A DNA stretch of 6,425 bases. Origin: Thermohalobaculum sp035512995. Its GTDB lineage: Bacteria; Pseudomonadota; Alphaproteobacteria; Rhodobacterales; Rhodobacteraceae. Under the pieces are notes generated by a model, which was given only the letters and a program-made list of their open reading frames with translations, was not told the origin of the DNA and ran no database searches. This document shows, piece by piece, positions 1 through 4,837 of the stretch (position 1 is the stretch's first letter; every line of letters begins with the position of its first letter). The DNA is taken from positions 1 through 6,425 of the forward strand of contig DATKCY010000181.1 of the NCBI GenBank assembly GCA_035512995.1, written 5' to 3'. Position numbers and translations under genes: made by a program.

Positions 1-661
1 GCCGGCCGTGGTGGTGAGCAGCGCGTTCGTCGCGAGCGGCGTTCCGGTCGGCGCGGCCAGCGCGTTCGGGCTGATCGCCACGCGGTTGCCGGGCACGTTG
101 GCAGTGAGCCGCGCCCATTCGGTGACGCCCGTGCCGGTGTCCACATACGTCCCGTCCAGATCGTCCCACACTTCGGGCCGGATCAGCAGCCGCACCGCGT
201 CGGGCGAGCCGGCCGCGCTCGCCGTCATGAAGCGCACGACGGCCGATCGGAACGCCGCCCAGGATGCCGCGGCGGCAACGGCGGTCGAGGTGATGCCGTA
301 GGTCGCGGCGCCGGCGATGACGCCAAGCGGCTCGCCGCTGGCGCCCGAGGAAAACCGCTTGATCGAGCCCGGTCTGGATCGCGCCGGACATATCCCGGCG
401 CACCGCCTGCTCGAGCGCAGCGCCCGACTGCTTGAGCGCCCGCCGGGTGATCTTCATCTGCACGCCGAAATTGTTGGTCGGCGAGAGGGTGCGGTCGGTG
501 GTTGCGAAGACGGTCGGCCCGGCGACGTTGCCGGTTTCGGTCGAGGCCCAGCCGGCAGAGACGGCCGAGGTCGTCACCGGCCACTCCGCGTCGCCCTGCG
601 GGATGTTGACCATCTGCGCGCCCATACGCATCGCCACTGACTCGGCGAAAAGCCGAAGGTT
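1..661 (-). pseudogene. HK97-type phage major capsid protein, fragment (5' truncated, frameshifted, runs off window)
   Basis: Reading right to left, a capsid-like sequence begins near 661 with NLRLFAESVAMRMG, followed by a stretch containing VNIPQGDAEWPVTTSAVSAGW and LSPTNNFGVQMKITRRALKQ. This layout, with the domain-defining IPxxxG and the later motifs LIRPEVWDDLDGTY and NRVAISPNA, is typical of the HK97-fold shell protein that builds the icosahedral head. The frame is open to LDQAVF at about 350, where one extra base (or a two-base loss) near 349 moves the reading frame; capsid-like sequence resumes as SGASGEPLGVIAG and stays open to position 1. There is no start codon or capsid N-terminus: upstream DNA is terminase, so a deletion removed the 5' part. 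The gene is non-functional unless the frameshift is a sequencing error, and even then it lacks its N-terminal segment. The family call comes from motif recognition only. Confidence 0.82.
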
Positions 662-1278
662 CCGGGCGGCGGCGCGTCGATCCACCGGCTGAACGGGTGC
701 GCATCGTCGGGCGCCGAGGTCGAGATGATGAGAGCCCGCCCGCCCCGCTTGCCGAGGCCGCTCATCAGCGAGTCCTCGAGCGCGTCGCCGCGATCCGCCG
801 GCCAGTGCCCGCGCTCGTCCATCAGCACCAGCACCGGCGCCGTGCCGAGCGCCGACTTGGCATCGGCCGCAATGGCGCGGATGACATGCCCGCCGCCGTC
901 GCCCTCGTATTCGATTTCCAGCCGCGGCGAGCGCCGATAGATGAGCTGCGCCTGCACGTCCTCGGGCAGCGACGCCGCGAAGCCGGCCACGAAGTCCCAC
1001 GCCACGCGCGCCTGGTCCCGCGTCCGCGCCGCAATGAGGATTTCCCGCCGAGGCTGGCGGTCCCATGTTCCGAGCAGAGCGCCGAGCGCGATCCCGGCCG
1101 AGAGCGCCGACTTGGCATTGCCTCGCCCGATCGACAGCACCGCAACGGAAGTGTCCCGCGCCAGCGCGCCGCGCACAAAGTCCCGCTGAAACGGCGCCAG
1201 CCGGAGCCCCTTGCCCGCCCGCGGTCCCTCCGGGATATGCAGCCCGCCGAGGAAGCGGAGCGCCTTCGCCGCCGTCAT
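574..1278 (-). CDS. Phage terminase large subunit, truncated to its ATPase domain
   Basis: TerL is the motor that pumps DNA into phage heads; a full protein has an N-terminal ATPase and a C-terminal nuclease and is usually 400-550 residues. This ORF has 234. Visible motifs: an adenine-contact Q motif (LAPFQRDFV, Q31), a variant Walker A (SIGRGNAKS, 49-57, K56), Walker B with catalytic glutamate (PVLVLMDE, 148-155) and a coupling motif (LIISTSAPDD, 183-192). Recognisable terminase ends near residue 206 (DAPPPG); the last ~28 residues are an out-of-frame reading of capsid DNA, so the nuclease domain is absent. The ATG at 1278 is chosen because it forms a 4-base ATGA overlap with the stop of the upstream gene; an ATG at 1320 would add 14 unlikely residues. 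It resembles the Terminase_1 group. It cannot package DNA as it stands and could be called a pseudogene. Confidence 0.85.
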   Translation of the reverse strand: MTAAKALRFLGGLHIPEGPRAGKGLRLAPFQRDFVRGALARDTSVAVLSIGRGNAKSALSAGIALGALLGTWDRQPRREILIAARTRDQARVAWDFVAGFAASLPEDVQAQLIYRRSPRLEIEYEGDGGGHVIRAIAADAKSALGTAPVLVLMDERGHWPADRGDALEDSLMSGLGKRGGRALIISTSAPDDAHPFSRWIDAPPPGTFGFSPSQWRCVWARRWSTSRRATRSGR

Positions 1279-1727
1279 GTCACCGCCCCGCGCCACAGCG
1301 AAAAGAGAAAAGGCGGGCATCGGTCTCCGGCCGCCTGCGATTTCCGGGCATTGGCACCAGATCGAGCGCGCCGGTCATGCCCAGGCCTCGGGTCGAACGG
1401 ATCGTTCATCGCGTCGAAATCCCCCCAGAGGGACGCCAGCGCCTGCGACCATTCCTCGGCCGTCAGCGCGACACGTCGCCGATGCGGTGCTTCCTGCGTT
1501 GATGTGCGCTCGCACGGTTCGGGCTCGGGCGCGCTGGCGTCACAGTCCGCGGCGCCGACCGCGTAGAGCCCGCGCTGAACCTTTGTCACAGTGCCAGCCG
1601 CCGCGAGCCGGCGAAGCCCCTGCCGGATGTTCGCGTAACCGATGCCGTCCAGTCGTTGTGACAGGTCGCGAGCCGTTGCAGGCCCTTCGCCAAGTGCTGT
1701 CACAATCGCCTCAGTCGCCGTTGTCAC
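1275..1727 (-). CDS. Winged-helix DNA-binding protein in terminase-small-subunit position
   Basis: This 150-residue protein starts with an apparent winged helix-turn-helix (residues ~5-58): AIVTALGEGPATARDLSQRL, then a recognition-helix-like segment IRQGLRRLAAAG, then a wing ending QRGLYAVG. A Pro/Glu/Ser linker (60-82) leads to a short helical stretch with ALTAEEWSQALASLWGDF and an Arg-rich tail. The start is a GTG with a strong AGGAGG five bases upstream (1733-1738). Its stop overlaps the terL start by four bases, so the two are probably translationally coupled. A DNA-binding gene directly before terL is where phages carry the small terminase subunit, which recognises the packaging site; I infer that role from position and the helix-turn-helix alone, since the sequence does not resemble the common P27-type TerS. 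A transcriptional regulator is the main alternative. The tail after ~residue 113 may be affected by decay. Confidence 0.6.
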   Translation of the reverse strand: MTTATEAIVTALGEGPATARDLSQRLDGIGYANIRQGLRRLAAAGTVTKVQRGLYAVGAADCDASAPEPEPCERTSTQEAPHRRRVALTAEEWSQALASLWGDFDAMNDPFDPRPGHDRRARSGANARKSQAAGDRCPPFLFSLWRGAVT

Positions 1728-1760
1728 AATCGCCTCCTGTCGCCGTTGTCACAATGCCTC
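1689..1760 (-). repeat. Three tandem ~24-base units spanning the start of the winged-helix gene
   Basis: Units lie at 1737-1760, 1713-1736 and 1689-1712. On the minus strand each opens with GAGGC(G)ATTGTGACA; the first two share almost the whole unit apart from one missing G and the last bases, and the third matches for about 16 bases. The second unit carries the GTG start of the winged-helix gene, and the AGGAGG ribosome-binding site spans the boundary of the first and second units. The third unit is in frame in the coding sequence, so residues VTTATEAI and VTALGEGP are partial repeats. Each unit holds one TTGTGACAA-like word, a candidate protein-binding site. Confidence 0.7.
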
Positions 1761-1819
1761 CCCTCTCTCTTCTCTTCTCACCTGTTGGTTGGTGAGGGTT
1801 GTTGTGACGGGCATAGGAA

Positions 1820-1849
1820 GACAGTCCCCGGCATTTTGCCGAGGCTGTC
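1820..1849. other. Imperfect hairpin upstream of the winged-helix gene
   Basis: GACAG (1820-1824) and CC (1826-1827) pair with GG (1843-1844) and CTGTC (1845-1849), and CGGC (1829-1832) pairs with GCCG (1838-1841) around the loop ATTTT. This gives about 11 base pairs with one mismatch and one bulged T. No U-run follows on either strand, so it is not an obvious terminator. It may be a regulatory RNA structure or part of a protein-binding site. Confidence 0.45.
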
Positions 1850-2072
1850 CCTATACCCGCACGGTCTTGCCTGTTGGCCGGAGCCGGGCCGCCGCTTAGG
1901 GCCCTTCCGTGCGTGCACACCCGCCGGTCGGTCGGTCTCTGCTTTCACGGCTCGTGTGCTGCCGTGGGGGACGCGCCCAGACCTTTCGGACCGCGCTCGG
2001 CTGTGCCCCCGTCCCGTGGTAGCCTTCACCTGTCGCGCGCCACCGTCATTGAACCCGTCCACGCGACATGAG

Positions 2073-2093
2073 AGCCCGGCCGCCCGCCGGGCT
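2073..2093 (-). terminator. GC-rich hairpin after the small phage gene, possible terminator
   Basis: AGCCCGGC (2073-2080) and GCCGGGCT (2086-2093) form a perfect 8-bp stem with a 5-base loop, beginning 8 bases after the stop of the 2503-2102 gene. On the minus strand it is preceded by GAAA but followed by CTCATG rather than a run of T, so intrinsic termination would be weak. On the plus strand it is followed by TTCG. Confidence 0.5.
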
Positions 2094-2101
2094 TTCGTGC
2101 T

Positions 2102-2503
2102 CTATGCAGCCTCCTCTGCGAAGGCGCCGCCGGTGCGCTGGAATAGTCCGCGCAGCCAAGCCGCCTGTTTCTCGGTAGGGGTGAAGCCGCGATCGGTGAT
2201 CGCCTGCATTGAGGCGACAAACTCGCGGTCGCGGTCGCACAGCAGCTCGGCCAGGTCGGCGGGCAGCGTCGCCAGATACTCGACAACCTCGGCCCAGCAC
2301 GTCGCGGCCCCGGTCGGCGGGCGGCGCAGCTCGGCGACGTTGCCGGCGCCCTCGAGCGCGTCGGCCAGGTCGTGCCAGTCGAGCCCGGCCTTGCTCAGCC
2401 GGCGCGTGATCTGCGCGGCAGCCGCGGCCACCTCGCCCGGCTTGTCGCTCGACAGGAGCAGCACCAGCGGGCGCAGCGACGGGGCGAGGTCGGCGATCGT
2501 CAT
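2102..2503 (-). CDS. Small phage-type hypothetical protein
   Basis: A 133-residue soluble protein starting at ATG 2503, with GGGGCTGGA just before the start as a possible ribosome-binding site. The N-terminal half has a segment SDKPGEVAAAAAQITRRLS and a short LDWHDLADAL helix. The C-terminal half has LTLP-like spacing before DREFVASMQ, then RGFTPTEKQAAWLRGLFQR. From memory, proteins with a 'SDKPGE...' opening and a 'PTEKQ..WL' ending occur in alphaproteobacterial prophages upstream of head genes, but I know of no assigned function. No membrane segment, signal peptide or catalytic motif is visible. It lies between the putative att site and the terminase genes and reads in the same direction, so it most likely belongs to the phage remnant. 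Its frame is intact over the full length. Confidence 0.8.
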   Translation of the reverse strand: MTIADLAPSLRPLVLLLSSDKPGEVAAAAAQITRRLSKAGLDWHDLADALEGAGNVAELRRPPTGAATCWAEVVEYLATLPADLAELLCDRDREFVASMQAITDRGFTPTEKQAAWLRGLFQRTGGAFAEEAA

Positions 2504-2610
2504 TCCAGCCCCGCAGGGTTGGACAACGGCCGAAATTCGCGTTGAAGATCAGTGCAGCGGTTCGGGCGAGTTGGACAACCCAAGCCGTTGACGTGGCGAG
2601 ATACCCCTAC
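2504..2610. promoter_or_regulatory. Element-end non-coding segment with two GTTGGACAAC repeats
   Basis: The palindrome-like decamer GTTGGACAAC occurs twice in direct orientation, at 2518-2527 and 2570-2579, 52 bases apart, between the small phage gene and the att core. The segment must also hold the upstream region of the 2503-2102 gene, but no clear -35/-10 pair is visible. Such repeats close to an att core could be arm-type sites for an integrase or excisionase, or operator sites; the sequence does not decide between them. Confidence 0.4.
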
Positions 2611-2630
2611 TCCCGTAGGGCGTACCAGCC
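2611..2630 (+). repeat. Putative att core: 20-base copy of the tRNA-Glu 3' end
   Basis: The sequence tcccgtagggcgtaccagcc is identical to 2738-2757, which covers the 3' half of the T-arm, the acceptor strand, CCA and three flanking bases of the intact tRNA-Glu. The upstream copy lacks the rest of a tRNA. This is the usual scar of tRNA-targeted integration. Because the fragment lies 5' of the intact tRNA, it fits integration into a different tRNA-Glu copy to the left, with this being the element's right end and the phage genes to its left. An inverted repeat CCCTAC/GTAGGG (2605-2610, 2615-2620) overlaps the core edge. Confidence 0.75.
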
Positions 2631-2638
2631 GGCGGCGA

Positions 2639-2667
2639 TTGACAGCCCCGGAGGCGGCCAATATATC
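2639..2667 (+). promoter_or_regulatory. Sigma-70-type promoter of tRNA-Glu
   Basis: TTGACA (2639-2644) matches the -35 consensus exactly and is separated by 17 bases from TATATC (2662-2667), a good -10. Expected transcription start is around 2674, about five bases before the mature tRNA. The promoter lies between the att copy and the intact tRNA, so this tRNA remains independently expressed despite the neighbouring insertion. Confidence 0.75.
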
Positions 2668-2678
2668 AGCGCCTCGAC

Positions 2679-2754
2679 GCGCCCTTCGTCTAGCGGTCCA
2701 GGACGCCGCCCTCTCACGGCGGAAACACGGGTTCGAGTCCCGTAGGGCGTACCA
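2679..2754 (+). tRNA. tRNA-Glu (anticodon CTC), CCA encoded
   Basis: A full cloverleaf is visible. The acceptor stem is GCGCCCT (2679-2685) with AGGGCGT (2744-2750), opening with a G1:U72 pair as in alphaproteobacterial tRNA-Glu. The D-arm region is GTCTAGCGGTCCAGGAC. The anticodon arm is CCGCC (2706-2710), loop CTCTCAC, GGCGG (2718-2722), giving anticodon CTC at 2713-2715, which reads GAG. The T-arm is ACGGG, TTCGAGT, CCCGT. Discriminator A2751 is followed by genome-encoded CCA (2752-2754). Its 3' end is the target sequence duplicated at 2611-2630. Confidence 0.97.
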
Positions 2755-2782
2755 GCCTTTGCCAGAGCAGGATGAACCGCCC

Positions 2783-3577
2783 TCAGGCGCCTTCCGCCGG
2801 GGGGTCTGCCTGCGTCTCGGCGCCGGGCTTCCGCCGCTGGCCGGCCAGCGCCTCGGCGCCGCGCACGAGCGGCAGCCAGAGCGTCATCGCCACCTGGCCG
2901 GCCGAGAGCCTGGAGTCCGCGATCCCGCGCACCGTCCGCCGGCGCCGCACCACCTCGCGCATCACCCGGAAGTTGAAGCGGCGGAGCGCGTCCGCCTGCC
3001 GCGCCGGCAGCACGCGCCGCATCCAGCGGAAGGGGCTCAGCACCGCCGCGTTGAAGACGCCGATCTTCACGTAGGACCAGGCGTAGTTGAGCGCTAGGCG
3101 CCCGACGAGCAGCAGCGCCCGGAAGAAGCTCGCGCTGTACCAGATCACGTAGGCGCCGAGGACGAAGACCGAGAGCAGCACCGAGAGCAGCACCAGCGCG
3201 CCCCCGACCAGCGGCTTGGTCCAGCGGCCGAAGCGCGCCTCGAGCCGGTCGTAGCGCCCGCGCGCCCAGCCGTGGCCCTGCGCCTTGACCGCGTCGAGGC
3301 GCGCCTGGATCCGCCGCCGCTTGCGCGCGCCGATGACGAGCGTCAGGAACCAGAAGGTGAGGCGCTTCGGCAGCTCCCACGCCGCGAGGCGGATGAAGAG
3401 TGGCTGCATAAACTTCCAGGCGCTGGCCCAGCCGAGCTTCTTCAGCGCCGCGAAGAGCCAGAACTTGCCGTAGGCGAAGAGGACGCTGGCGGCAGTCAGG
3501 AACACCTCCCCGAAGGCGATCCAGACCGCCACCGCGGCCGTCACAGCCGCGGCGGCGAAGGCATAGGGGCCCATCAT
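2783..3577 (-). CDS. Multi-pass membrane protein of unknown function
   Basis: I do not recognise the family. From ATG 3577 the protein has 264 residues (a second ATG follows directly, and a GTG at 3643 would add 22 Arg-rich residues). GGCGGGGG just upstream can serve as the ribosome-binding site. Hydrophobic stretches: ~4-34 (FAAAAVTAAVAVWIAFGEVFL), ~36-46 (shorter, Phe/Trp-rich), ~72-84 (LTFWFLTLVIGA), ~122-148 (a strong segment with VLLSVLLSVFVLGAYVIWY) and possibly 150-182. A basic stretch ARKRRRIQARLD follows the third and a charged RQADALRRFNFRVMREVVRRRR region follows the last. The tail is polar and acidic (GAETQADPPAEGA). This suggests 3-5 membrane spans with a positively charged cytoplasmic loop and C-terminal region. 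It converges on the tRNA-Glu, whose end is 28 bases from the stop; no terminator is visible in that gap. Confidence 0.85.
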   Translation of the reverse strand: MMGPYAFAAAAVTAAVAVWIAFGEVFLTAASVLFAYGKFWLFAALKKLGWASAWKFMQPLFIRLAAWELPKRLTFWFLTLVIGARKRRRIQARLDAVKAQGHGWARGRYDRLEARFGRWTKPLVGGALVLLSVLLSVFVLGAYVIWYSASFFRALLLVGRLALNYAWSYVKIGVFNAAVLSPFRWMRRVLPARQADALRRFNFRVMREVVRRRRTVRGIADSRLSAGQVAMTLWLPLVRGAEALAGQRRKPGAETQADPPAEGA

Positions 3578-3705
3578 CCCCCGCCCCGGGACGGCGCCGT
3601 TGCAGGACGCCGGGCGTCGGGCTTCGCACCGGACGGCCTGCACCGGCTGCGCCGCCGGGCACGGCAGCCGACGGAGCGCGGCCGGAATGCGTGCGGAGCG
3701 GTCAC
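3574..3705 (-). CDS. Possible 43-residue upstream ORF coupled to the membrane-protein gene
   Basis: A GTG at 3705 follows a strong AGGAGGG (3711-3717) with a 5-base spacer and opens a 43-codon frame. Its TGA (3576-3574) overlaps the tandem ATG starts of the membrane-protein gene, as in translational coupling. The product would be Arg- and Pro-rich (VTAPHAFRPRSVG, ending TAPSRGGG) with no domain, and Arg-rich shadow frames are common in GC-rich DNA. The Shine-Dalgarno match and the exact overlap are the only support. It may be a leader ORF, a fortuitous frame or an unused site. Confidence 0.25.
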   Translation of the reverse strand: MTAPHAFRPRSVGCRARRRSRCRPSGAKPDARRPATAPSRGGG

Positions 3706-3784
3706 CCTTTCCCTCCTCGAGCCGCGAGTATGCGCGTCCGGGGGCGAGGAGGGCAAGGCGCCGCCGTCGGAGCGGCGGCGCACG

Positions 3785-3816
3785 AAAAAGCGCCCCGGCC
3801 CGAAAGGCCGGGGCGC
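3785..3816 (-). terminator. Strong rho-independent terminator of the PRC-barrel gene
   Basis: On the minus strand GCGCCCCGGCC pairs perfectly with GGCCGGGGCGC (an 11-bp stem, 3806-3816 with 3790-3800) around a 5-base loop and is followed directly by TTTTT (3789-3785). It begins 31 bases after the stop of the PRC-barrel gene. A second perfect 9-bp hairpin without a T-run lies just beyond it (3758-3766 with 3773-3781). Confidence 0.92.
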
Positions 3817-3846
3817 GATCCGCCTCTGGAAGGCGCGAGGCCCGGG

Positions 3847-4725
3847 TTACTGGGCCCCGGTCTCGGTCTCCGTCTCGACGCCCACGATGTCGAGCTCCTC
3901 GTACTGGAACTCCTCGAGCTCGCCGATGTCCTCCTCGGCATAGGGCATGTCGTAGTACTCGTTGCCCGGCTCCCAGCCAAAGCCGGCGTCGTAGCCGTAG
4001 TACGGATAGGCGTAGGAGCCCCCGCCGAAGCCGCTGGCCGCTTCGACCACGGTGGCCGCGATCTCGCCGTCGCTGATGATGACATCGCTGACGTAGCCGT
4101 AGTTTCTCATCGTGCCCATCGGCCGGGCTTCCTCGGCCACGACGCCCTCTTCCTCAACGCCAGGCTCGACCTGCTGGGCCTGCTCGCCGGTCAGGCGCGC
4201 GTAGTCGCCGATCAGCTCGCTGATGCGGAAGGCGCGAGCTCCGAACTCGGCGTCGTCGGCGCCCATCGCGACCTGCTCGCCAAGCTGGCTGCCTTCGAGC
4301 CCCGAGTAGGCGAAGGCGTCGTACTCGCCCACGTTCTCCTCGGTCAGCGGCACCACGACGCCGTCACGCGCCTCGTTGACCGTGACTCGATCCCACGGAA
4401 CGCTGACGTGGGTGTCGCCGATGTCCCAGAGGCCGCCGACCTCGGCGATCACCGCGAGCAGCTTGCCCTGCGGATCGACGATCAGGTCCTCGACGTCGCC
4501 GATCTCCTCGCCGTTCTCGTCGTAGACCTTCATCTCGTCGATGAAGTTCTCGGCGCTCCAGCCCTGGGCGTAGAGGTCGTCGTACCGCCACTCGTTCAGC
4601 GTGACGATCTGGCCGGCGTCGATCGCGCCGGTGGCCGTGCCGGTCTCGCTGTCGGTCTGCGCCATCGCGGCGCCCGGAAGGGCGAGCACGGCGGCAAGGG
4701 CGGTTGTGGTGGTGAACAGTCGCAT
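3847..4725 (-). CDS. Secreted protein with two PRC-barrel-like segments
   Basis: The 292-residue product opens with a signal peptide (MRLFTTTTALAAVLALPGAA, cleavage likely after AMA, residue ~22), so it acts in the periplasm or envelope. A PRC-barrel-like segment spans ~61-116, with the family pattern VYDENGEEIGDVEDLIVDPQG and a following strand LLAVIAEVGG. A second (~166-228) reads FRISELIGDYARL, is interrupted by an acidic insert (~183-204, VEPGVEEEGVVAEE), then resumes NYGYVSDVIISDGEIAATVV. The rest is Tyr/Gly-rich (YAYPYYGYDAGFGW) and ends very acidic (EEDIGELEEFQYEELD). PRC-barrel domains are small beta-barrels found in RNA-processing, photosynthetic and envelope proteins; this one's role is unknown. 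ATG 4725 has GAGGAG five bases upstream. The frame stays open far upstream, but that extension is antisense to nothing useful and lacks a signal peptide. A strong terminator follows. Confidence 0.9.
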   Translation of the reverse strand: MRLFTTTTALAAVLALPGAAMAQTDSETGTATGAIDAGQIVTLNEWRYDDLYAQGWSAENFIDEMKVYDENGEEIGDVEDLIVDPQGKLLAVIAEVGGLWDIGDTHVSVPWDRVTVNEARDGVVVPLTEENVGEYDAFAYSGLEGSQLGEQVAMGADDAEFGARAFRISELIGDYARLTGEQAQQVEPGVEEEGVVAEEARPMGTMRNYGYVSDVIISDGEIAATVVEAASGFGGGSYAYPYYGYDAGFGWEPGNEYYDMPYAEEDIGELEEFQYEELDIVGVETETETGAQ

Positions 4726-4799
4726 GAGTTCTCCTCGAAGGTTGCTGGCGGCCCCTCTCGACATCGCCGCGTCGTGCGGCGGCGCGGAGGCTGCCTGGT

Positions 4800-4825
4800 G
4801 CTCGCGGGGGTTCGAGCCCCCGAGC
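4800..4825 (-). other. 5'-UTR hairpin of the PRC-barrel gene
   Basis: GGGGG (4806-4810) and CCCCC (4817-4821) pair around TTCGAG, and GCTC (4800-4803) pairs with GAGC (4822-4825) across a two-base bulge, giving about 9 pairs. If transcription starts near 4831 (see the proposed promoter), this structure is at the 5' end of the leader, about 75 bases before the ribosome-binding site. It could stabilise the message. Confidence 0.4.
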
Positions 4826-4837
4826 GATCGCTTGCTC

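Larger units (their letters stand above)
1728..2101. other. Non-coding stretch of the phage remnant
   Basis: No convincing gene lies in these 374 bases. Minus-strand open frames exist (for example a GTG-initiated one at 2062-1778) but their translations are low-complexity Arg/Pro/Gly-rich with no recognisable motif. What is visible: a GC hairpin just after the upstream gene (2073-2093), an imperfect hairpin at 1820-1849, a pyrimidine-rich run at about 1757-1779, a small inverted repeat CTCACC/GGTGAG (1777-1782 and 1791-1796) and TTGTGACA-like words. In phages with this gene order the DNA before the small terminase gene often contains the packaging (cos or pac) site; that is only a positional hint here. 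Confidence 0.5.

Noticed and set aside
340..360. Programmed ribosomal frameshift in the capsid gene
   Set aside because: The gene already lacks its 5' part and no known slippery or stimulatory element is apparent; decay or sequencing error is simpler.
697..1566. Long plus-strand open frames opposite the terminase and winged-helix genes, and similar ones opposite the capsid, PRC and ABC genes
   Set aside because: Translations are Arg/Pro/Ser-rich without domains, as expected for the opposite strand of GC-rich coding DNA, while the minus strand shows recognisable motifs.
1..1727. Gene transfer agent rather than prophage
   Set aside because: The terminase-capsid order could fit, but the adjacent tRNA att scar and the extra phage-type genes favour an integrated, decayed prophage; the terminase did not look like the RcGTA type to me.
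1689..1760. CRISPR array
   Set aside because: Units are directly tandem with no unique spacers and overlap a coding start.
1778..2062. 94-codon minus-strand frame in the pre-terminase spacer
   Set aside because: GTG start without a ribosome-binding site, low-complexity composition and no motif; considered as a possible HNH endonuclease remnant but no His-Asn-His pattern is visible.
4800..4825. tRNA T-arm-like sequence GGGGGTTCGAGCCCCC
   Set aside because: No matching acceptor, D-arm or anticodon arm on either strand, and the loop length and stem do not fit a T-arm; treated as a leader hairpin.
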